A DNA stretch of 64,000 bases from the NCBI GenBank assembly GCA_049841135.1, contig JASGHK010000004.1, forward strand, positions 248,001 through 312,000, written 5' to 3'. Shown piece after piece: positions 56,678-64,000 of the stretch (position 1 is the first letter of the stretch; each line of letters begins with the position of its first letter). Made by a program: the position numbers and the translations under genes. The notes below the pieces were generated by a model. The model searched no databases, had not been told where the DNA came from, and saw nothing but the letters and a program-made list of their open reading frames with translations. Origin of the DNA: JACRCT01 sp049841135. Its GTDB lineage: Bacteria; Myxococcota; Myxococcia; Myxococcales; UBA5297.

Positions 56678-56693
56678 GGGCACGCTGGTTGCT
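56678..56693 (+). promoter_or_regulatory. Sigma-54 promoter of the helical protein-NfeD-flotillin operon
   Basis: GGGCACG-CTGG-TTGCT: six of seven positions of the -24 TGGCACG and all five of the -12 TTGCW, with GG (56679-56680) and GC (56691-56692) exactly 10 apart, followed by TTT. Transcription should start near 56704; the first gene begins at 56741. Confidence 0.65.
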
Positions 56694-56740
56694 TTTGGTT
56701 CCGGCATCTTTCGAACTTCGGCAGCTTCCGGGGTGTGGGA

Positions 56741-57696
56741 ATGCTCGACTTCAACCGCCAGGACGAGGCGCTCCGCGAGCAGGTCGGCTCGGACTCCATG
56801 CAGCTCCTCCACGCCGCCGCCGCGCCCTGGGCCGACCGGTTCTATCTGGCCCGTGAGCACATGGCCAGCTCGCCACCGAGACGGCTCCCTCTCCAGAGAT
56901 GGTGCTCGAGCGCGACCGCCTGGCCTCCTTCTTCGGCTGTGCCTTCGGACGCGATGGGCTGCTCGCCAAGCTCGGGCTCTTCCTGAGCCTGCGCGACCGG
57001 CTGCAGCGGATCGCGGTGCTCACCCCGCGCCTGGTGACCGACGTTCAGGGGATGAGCCGCCTGCGCCGAGAGGCCGTGCTCGCCGGCAGCTTCGCACGAG
57101 CGCGCCTGGGCCGGTCGAAGAACGACGGTGAGCGCGTGCTGCTGGAGGCCGTCCAGGGCGCCTCGCAGACCGCGATGGCTTGCGCCGACTTCGTCACCTC
57201 CGCCGGCGCCGTCGCCGCCGACCGGGGCGGGTTCCTCACCCCGGGCAAGCTGCTGGCGCTCTCGGACCTGGGCTTCATCGCCGCCGACACCTCCACCCAG
57301 CAGCCGCTGCTCGCCGCCGGGGCGTTCCTGCTGTCGCGCTGGGCGCACCACCTGGAGAAGAAGGAGAGCGACGGCATCTACGACGCGCTCGTCGACTCGC
57401 ACCTGACCGCGCTGCGCGATGCGCTCTGGGCGGCCGCCGAGGCCCAGCTCGCCGCCGTGGGCGCGACCGGGCTGCCCGCGCTGGAGGCTGCCGACCGCGA
57501 GCTCGAAGGTCTTCTGGGCAAGCTCTCGGATCGCAACTTGCCGAGCGCCGCGCGCGCCGGACTCATCGCCGAGCTCTTCGCGCTCGCCACCGCTGGCCGG
57601 GCGGTCTTCGCGCAGAAGCTCGCGGAGTCGGCGCTGGAGGCGACGACGAAGCTGCTGGGAGACGCGCTGGTCGCCGAGACCGGGGGTACCCCGTGA
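56741..57696 (+). CDS. Unknown helical protein, first gene of flotillin operon (frameshifted)
   Basis: About 318 residues when repaired, predicted all-alpha and rich in Ala and Leu, no membrane segment or signal peptide. The first frame reads MLDFNRQDEALREQVGSDSM and on to REHMASS; the second, from about 56872, reads TETAPSPEMVLERDRLASFF and on to LVAETGGTP. Here a base is missing rather than added (near AGCTCGCC, 56865-56872). The stop at 57694-57696 overlaps the GTG of the NfeD gene (GTGA), so it is coupled to it. Not recognised as any family. Its place behind a sigma-54 promoter suggests a role with flotillin. Confidence 0.65.
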
Positions 57697-58418
57697 CCTT
57701 CTTCTACGCCTACTTCGCCTGCTTCCTGCTCGGCTTCGGCTTCGTGCTCATCAGCGCCTTGATGAGCGGGCTGGGCGGCCACGGGGACCACGGTGCGGAC
57801 GGCGGGCACGATCTCGGTCATGGGCACGACGTGGAGGTCGGCCATGACGGCGAGTTCGCGGCGGGCCACGGGGACGCCGACGTCGGCCACGGTGGCGGCG
57901 ACGCCGGGCCGGCCGAAGGCCAGATGCACCTGCCCATCTTCTCCCCGCTGGTCATCGCCTGCTTTCTGGCGGCTTTCGGCGGCTCGGGAATGCTCTACCG
58001 CCAGCTGTTTGGGGACAATCCCTGGCTCCATGCGCCGCTGGCGGCGGCCACCTCCGTGGCACTGGGCTTCGCCATCGCCTTCGCGATCTGGAAGCTCACG
58101 AGCACCTTCAACTCCGCCAGGAACGCGCGCGCCACCGACGCGCTGGGAACCATGGCCGAGGTCTCGGTCACCATCCCGGTCGAGGGCGTGGGCGAGGTCG
58201 CCTACGTCAGCGGCGGCACCCGCCAGACGATCTCCGCCCGGTCGGCAGACGGCAAGGAGTACAAGCAAGGCAGCTCGGTGAAGGTTCATCGGCTCAAGGA
58301 CGGGGTCGCCTTCGTCGGCGAGCCGCTCGGTGGAATCGCCGCCGTCGTCGGAGTCGAGGAGTCCCCGGCCGAGCCCTCTCGCGGAGAGCCGATAGAGCCG
58401 CCGGAGAAGGTCCACTAG
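57693..58418 (+). CDS. NfeD/YuaF-like membrane protein with His-rich loop
   Basis: A 241-residue protein with three membrane segments (about residues 2-24, 82-102, 113-134) and a C-terminal OB-fold (GTMAEVSVTIPVEGVGEVAY, SADGKEYKQGSSVKV) as in NfeD / YuaF / YqiJ, partners of flotillins. Unusual is a loop between segments 1 and 2 with eight His in residues 30-65 (GGHGDHGADGGHDLGHGHD and following), mixed with Asp/Gly, which might bind metal. The start is GTG 57693 overlapping the previous stop. Confidence 0.82.
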   Translation: MTFFYAYFACFLLGFGFVLISALMSGLGGHGDHGADGGHDLGHGHDVEVGHDGEFAAGHGDADVGHGGGDAGPAEGQMHLPIFSPLVIACFLAAFGGSGMLYRQLFGDNPWLHAPLAAATSVALGFAIAFAIWKLTSTFNSARNARATDALGTMAEVSVTIPVEGVGEVAYVSGGTRQTISARSADGKEYKQGSSVKVHRLKDGVAFVGEPLGGIAAVVGVEESPAEPSRGEPIEPPEKVH

Positions 58419-58466
58419 TTCAGGAGTCCTACCGCAACAGTTGCAGCGCCCTCGAAGGGAGGAGCA

Positions 58467-59990
58467 ATGAACGAGAACATGCAGTGGATTACCATCGCCG
58501 TCGGCGGCGCTCTGGCTTTCTTCTTCATGGTGGCTTTCGTCTTCGCGTCCCGCTACCGCAAGGTCGGCCCGAACGAAGCGTTGGTCATCTCCGGTGGACG
58601 CAAGGGCTTCCGCATCATCCGCGGCGGCGGCACCTTCGTGGTCCCCGTCCTCGAGACCGCCCAGACGATGAGCCTGGACGTCATGACCATCCACGTGCAC
58701 ACCCCGGCGGTCTACACCGCCCGCGGCGTGCCGGTCATGGTCGACGGCATCGCGCAGATCAAGATCGACTCCACCAGCGAGTCGGCGATGGCCACCGCCG
58801 CCGAGCAGTTCCTGGGACGCAGCCAGGACGACGTGATGAAGGTCGCCTTGCAGACCGTCGAAGGCCACCTGCGCGCCATCCTCGGCACCCTCGAGGTCGA
58901 GGACATCTACCGCGACCGCGAGAAGTTCGCGCAGAAGGTGCAGGAGTTCTCCGCGTCCGACCTGCGCAACATGGGCCTGAAGATCGTCAGCTTCACGCTG
59001 CGCGACATCAAGGACGACCAGGGCTACCTGGACGCCCTCGGCAAGCCGCGCCTCGCCGAAGTGAAGCGCGAAGCCGCCGTCAAGGAGAGCCGGGCCCTCG
59101 CCGAGGCGCAGATCGCCCAGGCCGAGGCCAACCGCGACGCGGCCATCAAGAGCGCCCAGGCCAAGAAGGAAGGCGACGTCGAGCGCCTCAAGGCCGAGGG
59201 CGAGATCGCCGCGGCCACCCGCGACTACGAGATGAAGCGCGCCGAGTACCAGCAGAACGTGAACCAGCGCAAGGCCGAGTCCGACCTCGCCTACGACCTG
59301 CAGCGCTTCAAGACCGGCCAGCTGGTCAAGAAGGAAGAGGTCCAGGTCCAGTCCGTCGAGAAGGAGAACCTCATCGGCGTGCAGGAGCGCGAGATCAAGC
59401 GCAAGGAGAAGGAGCTCGAGGCCACGGTCCAGAAGCCGGCCGACGCTCGCAAGTACGCCATCCAGGCCGAGGCCGAGGGCGAGAAGTTCAAGCTGATCGC
59501 CGAGGCCCAGGGCCGCTCCGAGGCGAACAAGACGCAAGGTATGGCGCAGGCCGAGGTCATCGCCGCGACCGGTAAGGCCGAGGCGCAGGCCACCCTGCTC
59601 AAGGGCCAGGCGGAGGCCGAGGTCATCAAGGCCAAGGGTCTGGCCGAAGCCGAGGCGATGAAGAAGAAGGCCGAGTCCTACCGCGAGTACGGCGCGGCGG
59701 CCGTGACCGAGATGATGGTCAAGATGCTGCCCGAGCTGGCCAAGGCGGTCAGCGAGCCGCTCAGCAAGACCGAGAAGATCGTCATGATCTCCGGCGGCGG
59801 CGACGGCAGCGGCCTGGGCGCCTCCAAGATCACCAACGACGTGGTCAACATGATGGCCCAGCTGCCCCCGGTCGTGGAGACGCTCACCGGCGTGTCCCTC
59901 AAGGACATGATGGGCAAGATCCCCGGCGTCATGGGCGGCGAGAAGCCGGTCCCGCCGCAGCCGCCGCCGATGCCGCGCAAGCAGGGCTAG
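58467..59990 (+). CDS. Flotillin family protein (FloT/YqiK-like)
   Basis: A 507-residue flotillin. N-terminal membrane helix (about 8-28), the SPFH/band-7 domain (VGPNEALVISGGRKGFRIIR, GTFVVPVLETAQTMSLDVMT, GIAQIKIDS), then a long Glu-Ala-rich coiled coil (AEAEGEKFKLIAEAQGRSEA, KAKGLAEAEAMKKKAESYRE) and a C-terminal tail ending PPMPRKQG. Flotillins scaffold membrane microdomains and assist protein complex assembly. GGGAGGAG precedes the ATG. It starts 48 bases after the NfeD gene and ends before a strong terminator. Confidence 0.95.
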   Translation: MNENMQWITIAVGGALAFFFMVAFVFASRYRKVGPNEALVISGGRKGFRIIRGGGTFVVPVLETAQTMSLDVMTIHVHTPAVYTARGVPVMVDGIAQIKIDSTSESAMATAAEQFLGRSQDDVMKVALQTVEGHLRAILGTLEVEDIYRDREKFAQKVQEFSASDLRNMGLKIVSFTLRDIKDDQGYLDALGKPRLAEVKREAAVKESRALAEAQIAQAEANRDAAIKSAQAKKEGDVERLKAEGEIAAATRDYEMKRAEYQQNVNQRKAESDLAYDLQRFKTGQLVKKEEVQVQSVEKENLIGVQEREIKRKEKELEATVQKPADARKYAIQAEAEGEKFKLIAEAQGRSEANKTQGMAQAEVIAATGKAEAQATLLKGQAEAEVIKAKGLAEAEAMKKKAESYREYGAAAVTEMMVKMLPELAKAVSEPLSKTEKIVMISGGGDGSGLGASKITNDVVNMMAQLPPVVETLTGVSLKDMMGKIPGVMGGEKPVPPQPPPMPRKQG

Positions 59991-60020
59991 CCCCGCTCCC
60001 GCGGCCGCACCATCGTTGAG

Positions 60021-60057
60021 ACGGTGCGCGGGGGTGCTCGTCTCCCCCGCGCACCGT
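60021..60057 (+). terminator. Terminator hairpin after the flotillin gene
   Basis: Perfect 14-pair stem ACGGTGCGCGGGGG with CCCCCGCGCACCGT (60021-60034, 60044-60057), 9-base loop, 31 bases after the stop. No U-run follows. Confidence 0.6.
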
Positions 60058-60094
60058 GTTGCGAGACAGACCTCAAGCCCCTTCGGAGGCCACC

Positions 60095-61540
60095 ATGGCC
60101 GTGCTCGACGACATCCTTGCAGTCAACGCCAAGGTCGCTGGCCGGCTGCCGGCGATGGAGCGCGACTTCAAGGCCTCGCGCCGCCTCTGCCTGGTGACCT
60201 GCATCGACCCGCGCCTGACGCGCTTCTTCCCCGAGGCGCTGGGCATCGAGCGCGGCGAGGCGACGATCGTCCGCCTGCCTGGCCCGGTGATCGCCGGCGG
60301 GACCGACCTCGTTCGGGCCGTGGCCACCGCCATCTTCGCCAACGACTGCGACGAGGTGCTGGTCCTCTCGCACACCGACTGCGCCACCGTCCGCCTCGAC
60401 TCCGGGTCGATCGCCTCGGCGATGAACCGCATGGGCGTCGGCGGGTCCCTCCCGACCGACCCGCGCACCTACTTCGGCCTGTCGGCGAGCCCCCGGCAGA
60501 TCGCCTCGGACACGGCCTCGGCCCTGCGCAGCTCGAACATCATCCCCAAGACCGTGCTCGTCCACGCGGCGGTCATCGACATCAAGACCGGTGCCGTGGA
60601 AGTCGTCTCGCGCGGCGAGAACGCCCAGGCGGAGCCCGAGGCCGGCAGCTCCTCGAGCGCCCTGCCCAGCCTCAGCGGCCCTTCGGCCTTCGGCCCCAGC
60701 GGCGGCTTCCCCTCCAGCTTGTCGGGCCCGTCCTCCCTCGGCTCCCTCCCCTCGCTGGGAAGCTCGCCGTCGTCGCTGCCCTCGCTCGGCTCCTCGAGTG
60801 GACCCGGCCTCTCTTCGCTGTCCTCGCTCCCTTCGCTCGGCTCCTCGGGCTCCGGCTTCTCGCTCTCCAGCAACCTGCCCTCAGGCCTGGGCATCGGCGA
60901 GAACTCGGCCCGCTCCGCCGCCGCCGCGCCGCTGGCCGCCTTTGGTCCCGTCGCGTCCGCGGCCCCCTCGATGCCGGCCGCCCCGACCAACGTCACCAGC
61001 TTCCAGATGCCCGAGTTCAGCCAGGGCCTGAAGTCGACCATCGACCTGACGCCCAGCGTCCAGTTCGGCCCCTCGACGGTGCTCGAGCCGGTGCAGTCGC
61101 TTGACCAGGCGGACCCGTTCACCTCGGTCGGCGCAGAACCCCCCAAGCCCCGGCCGGCGCCTCCGCCCAAGGCGAAGCCGGCTCAGCAGCCGCCGCGTCC
61201 CCCGCCGCGCAAGCCGGCGCCGCCGGCGCAGTCCCAGCGGGCACCCTCCGCGCCGCGACTCAACGTCTCGCCGCAGATGCTCTCGAACCTGGAGAAGGTG
61301 GGCGCCTTCTACCGCGCAGAGATGAAGGCCGAGGTCCGGGCGCAGGCGGCGGCGGCGCTGGACACCGCCTACCGCGCGGCGCAGCCGAACGCCGAGCTGA
61401 TCCGCGTGGTGTTCAAGCCCATCCTCGAGTCGGGCCCCAAGCGCTACAAGGTCATCGACGAGCTGCTGGCCATCAAGGAAGGCGCCGCGTCGATGGAGCG
61501 CAACGACTGCTACACCGCGCTGCGCCAGCTCTTGGGCTGA
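60095..61540 (+). CDS. Beta-carbonic anhydrase domain with long low-complexity extension
   Basis: A 481-residue protein. Residues 1-180 form a beta-class carbonic anhydrase: zinc ligands C36, H93, C96 and the D38/R40 dyad in CIDPR and HTDC. This converts CO2 and water to bicarbonate. Residues about 185-285 are Ser/Leu/Pro/Gly repeats (PSLGSSPSSLPSLGSSSG), then a Pro-rich stretch (about 345-395), then a helical C-terminal domain (NLEKVGAFYRAEMKAEVRAQ, to the end). Normal beta-CAs are about 200 residues, so more than half is extra. SD GGAGG before the ATG at 60095. Enzyme activity is inferred from the motif, since short or divergent CA-like proteins exist. Confidence 0.8.
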   Translation: MAVLDDILAVNAKVAGRLPAMERDFKASRRLCLVTCIDPRLTRFFPEALGIERGEATIVRLPGPVIAGGTDLVRAVATAIFANDCDEVLVLSHTDCATVRLDSGSIASAMNRMGVGGSLPTDPRTYFGLSASPRQIASDTASALRSSNIIPKTVLVHAAVIDIKTGAVEVVSRGENAQAEPEAGSSSSALPSLSGPSAFGPSGGFPSSLSGPSSLGSLPSLGSSPSSLPSLGSSSGPGLSSLSSLPSLGSSGSGFSLSSNLPSGLGIGENSARSAAAAPLAAFGPVASAAPSMPAAPTNVTSFQMPEFSQGLKSTIDLTPSVQFGPSTVLEPVQSLDQADPFTSVGAEPPKPRPAPPPKAKPAQQPPRPPPRKPAPPAQSQRAPSAPRLNVSPQMLSNLEKVGAFYRAEMKAEVRAQAAAALDTAYRAAQPNAELIRVVFKPILESGPKRYKVIDELLAIKEGAASMERNDCYTALRQLLG

Positions 61541-61889
61541 CCGGAGACTCGCCGGCTCTCGGCGACCGGCTTCGCGCATCCTCGGCCCCCTCGGGCCCGG
61601 TCTTCTCTGCGTGCCCCATCGTCTGTCTCGATGGCATTCATCTGCATTAACTGGTTCTCCCACGGTCGGCCGGCCGCTATAGAGGTCGACGACTGATGCA
61701 AGGGGAGCCTCCTTCCACTGAGGTGGAGGGGAATGAGCGCGCTGGCGTGAACTGCTTCGTGCACCGCCTCTGCCAGCCACGCGCGCTCTGACCGGACCTA
61801 TCGCGCTTGCCGCCGAGCGGTCTGGAAGCCACGAACACGACCCGGGCCTTCTGCCCCTTCGGCCCGCGCGAGTCGCAGGGGAGCCTCCA
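61541..61889. other. Intergenic region of 349 bases before the kelch lipoprotein
   Basis: No convincing gene. It has a TATAGA (-10-like) near 61678 without a clear -35, and a 9-pair stem with wobbles around 61708-61734 (CCTCCTTCCAC with GTGGAGGGG). GGGGAGCCTCC occurs twice: near 61702 and just before the next ATG, where it gives the Shine-Dalgarno. A leader RNA is possible but not supported further. Confidence 0.35.
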
Positions 61890-64000
61890 ATGGCGAGATC
61901 GACGCACCGACGCACCCTCACCCTCTGTTGCAGCGGGCTGCTGCTGGCTGCTTGTCCGACGCTCGGCGGTCGCAGCGACGCCGACGCCGGCCCTGCGGAC
62001 ACCGGTTCCTCGGACGCGAGCGCCACTGCCGACGCCTCTGCGGCATCCTGGGACACCGGGGCGACCCCAGCCGACGACGCAGGCGCGCCCCCCCATGCCG
62101 ACGCCGGCGGCAAGGCCGACGCCTCGCCCAGCCCGTTCACCATCCCCGCCAACCAGTGGGTCCTGATCGACGAGGACCAGACCGGGGTGCGCTCCGGCGC
62201 GCTGATGCGCCTGCAGGCTGACGGAAAGGTCACGCTCGCCAGCCAGACCGTCGATCGCGGCGCCGAGCCCGAAGGCAACCCGCGCAGCAAGGTCATGACC
62301 TTCGACCTCGGCCTGCGCCAGTGGGAGACGACGACGACCGCCTTCACCACAGCCCTCCAGGCCGACGTCCCGCTCGCCTTCAGCGCCGACTCCGCCTACG
62401 CCTTCGCCAAGTCCTACGGCGTCATGACCCACCTCGAGCGGATCGACCTGGCCACCCTGGCGGCGACGACCGTCGGCGACGAAGCGTGGATGGCCGACAT
62501 CTCGCCGACCTACCGCCAATTCCGCGACTACGGCGACCCCTTCTCGATGCTCGACAGCGCCAACCTCGTCTGGGACCCGGTGCACTCCGAGGTGCTCCTG
62601 CTCGGCGGCTACTCGGGAGGCGGGCGCAAGGGCGCGTTGGGCAACTGGGCCTTCAGTCCGCAGACCTCAGCCTGGCGCCCGCTCGCCAGCGGCACCGAGA
62701 CCGCCCGGACGCTCTTCACGGACCTCGACGAGGCTGCCAACGACGTTCGGCTCGTGGTCCTGAGGGGCCGTGCGGCCTGGCACCGCGGCCTCTCGGACAC
62801 CGCCCTGGCCCAGAAGGTCCACGACGAGATCGCCCCGGCCTGGACCAACCTGGGCACGGTCCTGTCCGCGCTCAAGACCCGGGTGCACGCGCTCGACGCC
62901 AGCTCGGGCCTCGAGGCCGACAGCATCGCCAGGGGCCAGCAGCTCATCGACGCCGCCCACGCCGGCTTCCTGACCGGGCTCACGGCGTTCAACACCTCCA
63001 GCGCCTTCGGCGGGGCACTGCTCACCGCGCTCGACCGGGTTGCCCTGCAACTCCGCGAGGCGGCGTGGGCCCTCGCTCCCGAGCCCCCGCCGCGCGCCGG
63101 GGCCGCGGTGGCGGTGCTCGGAGACGGCCTGGTCCTCTTCGGCGGCACGCACGGCGACTTCGCGACCGCCGACACCTGGCTCTACGACTTCGCCTCGCGC
63201 CGCTGGCGGCAGATCTGGCCCGAGCGCTCGCCCTCCCCGCGCTTCGGGTCGCGCTTCGTAGGTTTCGCCGAGACCGGGCACGCAGTCCTGATCAGCGGGC
63301 AGACGTTCCGCCGCAGAATCGAGCCGCAGTCTCCGGACGAGAAGGTCCCCACCGAGGCCTGGCTCTTCGACCGCGACACCCTGAAGTGGTCGTTCGTCAC
63401 CACCCTCGACGCCGCCTCCGAGCCCAGCGTCATGCGCCTGGTCGCCGCGGCGCCGGTGGGCGGCGAGACGCTGCTCGTCGTCGGCAACGGGAAGTCCGAG
63501 TACGCCAGCATCCAGCGCTCGAGCACCTGGGCCCTACGCGTGGACGCCAGCGCCCTCGACCCCGCGCCGACGACGAGCAAAGGGGTCCCCGCCGGAACCT
63601 CCCTCTCGCGCGCCGACGCCTTCAACGGCTGGTCGCCCGCCTGGTACGACGAGGCCCCGCGCGACCCGCCGGGCACGTTCGAGGCCTGGATCGACGCGCT
63701 GCCCGTCAACACCTGGACCGAGATCCCCGCGCGCGAGCGCAACAACACCGCGCGCTCCTGGGGCCGGACGATCTTCGACGCGCCCAACCACCAGCTCCTG
63801 CACTGGACCGGCGGTCACCAGTCCGACCCGACCAACGCGGTCCAGCACCTGCACATCGACACCGGCCGCTGGAGCATCGGGCACGTCTCGGAGTCCGGCT
63901 GGGCCAACACCTTCAACGGCCGCCCCGACTGCCTCAACCACAACTACATCGCCATCGCGCTCGACCCGGTCTCGGGCCTGCTCGTGGCGCCGCACCGCGC
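61890..64000 (+). CDS. Kelch-repeat lipoprotein, 3' end cut by the window
   Basis: The first 703 residues of a lipoprotein that continues past the right edge. Lipobox LLAAC (Cys22), an Asp/Ala/Ser-rich linker (DAGPADTGSSDASATADASA) to about residue 85, then a beta-propeller of kelch-like blades: VLLLGGYSGGG, GLVLFGGTHGDFATADTWLY, and HWTGGHQSDPTNAVQHLH. AGGGGAG precedes the ATG at 61890. Probably surface-exposed and involved in binding, not catalysis. Gene end not seen. Confidence 0.8.
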   Translation, partial: MARSTHRRTLTLCCSGLLLAACPTLGGRSDADAGPADTGSSDASATADASAASWDTGATPADDAGAPPHADAGGKADASPSPFTIPANQWVLIDEDQTGVRSGALMRLQADGKVTLASQTVDRGAEPEGNPRSKVMTFDLGLRQWETTTTAFTTALQADVPLAFSADSAYAFAKSYGVMTHLERIDLATLAATTVGDEAWMADISPTYRQFRDYGDPFSMLDSANLVWDPVHSEVLLLGGYSGGGRKGALGNWAFSPQTSAWRPLASGTETARTLFTDLDEAANDVRLVVLRGRAAWHRGLSDTALAQKVHDEIAPAWTNLGTVLSALKTRVHALDASSGLEADSIARGQQLIDAAHAGFLTGLTAFNTSSAFGGALLTALDRVALQLREAAWALAPEPPPRAGAAVAVLGDGLVLFGGTHGDFATADTWLYDFASRRWRQIWPERSPSPRFGSRFVGFAETGHAVLISGQTFRRRIEPQSPDEKVPTEAWLFDRDTLKWSFVTTLDAASEPSVMRLVAAAPVGGETLLVVGNGKSEYASIQRSSTWALRVDASALDPAPTTSKGVPAGTSLSRADAFNGWSPAWYDEAPRDPPGTFEAWIDALPVNTWTEIPARERNNTARSWGRTIFDAPNHQLLHWTGGHQSDPTNAVQHLHIDTGRWSIGHVSESGWANTFNGRPDCLNHNYIAIALDPVSGLLVAPHR

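Noticed and set aside
60650..60880. Repetitive DNA that might be taken for a CRISPR or tandem array
   Set aside because: It encodes the imperfect Ser/Leu/Pro/Gly repeats of the carbonic anhydrase protein in frame; there are no regular spacers.
61631..61645. TGGCATT...TGC as a sigma-54 promoter before the kelch lipoprotein
   Set aside because: GG and GC are nine, not ten, bases apart and no gene starts nearby.

Overview
This window is chromosomal DNA of very high G+C (roughly two thirds or more) with tightly packed genes. It is most consistent with a Myxococcota / former Deltaproteobacteria genome. The supporting signs are: three proteins ending in a MYXO-CTERM-like tag (Cys/Gly motif, hydrophobic helix, Arg-rich tail); a Ser/Thr kinase and a kinase-like PEGA protein; an NtrC-type sigma-54 activator plus two good sigma-54 promoters; many lipoproteins with Asp/Ala/Pro/Lys-rich linkers; and Cys-rich repeats of the kind common in Myxococcales secreted proteins. 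No phage, insertion sequence, CRISPR array, rRNA or tRNA was found.

Layout. 1-5.2 kb: truncated Xer-type recombinase, a split NtrC-like regulator, an outer-membrane protein, rsmI-yraN, a small lipoprotein. 5.2-9.3 kb: an SMC/YhaN-like ATPase with a decayed P-loop, then the rpsP-rimM-trmD-rplS operon with a near-consensus sigma-70 promoter and a terminator hairpin. 9.4-20.3 kb: a transpeptidase, an ABC-2 exporter, a YfhO-like membrane protein, a Nudix hydrolase, a patatin, and lepA-lepB behind a structured leader. 20.5-24.3 kb: a FimT-PilV-PilW-PilX minor pilin operon. 24.5-26.9 kb: holB-holA. 27-35.9 kb: M48 lipoprotein protease, Ser/Thr kinase with zinc ribbons, START-domain protein, lytic transglycosylase, folD. 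36-50 kb: mostly secreted or membrane proteins (DUF4091, two metalloproteases, beta-propeller lipoprotein, PilZ protein, PMT-like glycosyltransferase, TonB-like protein). 50.3-55 kb: a GlcD/E/F-like oxidoreductase operon ending in a lipid kinase. 55.1-60 kb: a PEGA pseudokinase and a sigma-54-driven operon of an unknown helical protein, a His-rich NfeD protein and a flotillin. 60-64 kb: a beta-carbonic anhydrase with a long low-complexity extension and a kelch lipoprotein cut by the window edge.

The common theme is the cell envelope: protein export and tagging (LepB, lipoproteins, MYXO-CTERM), peptidoglycan enzymes, minor pilins, lipid enzymes (patatin, DAG kinase, flotillin) and envelope proteolysis (M48, M6). 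The part most likely to be a poorly described system is the sigma-54 promoter / helical protein / NfeD / flotillin module at 56.7-60.0 kb.

Caution: at least seven genes carry single-base frameshifts, and eight of nine shift sites read as one extra base, mostly in CTC-containing tracts. Sequence error is the simplest explanation; affected genes are given as their full restored spans and marked. All promoter, terminator and family calls come from reading the sequence by eye, without database searches.
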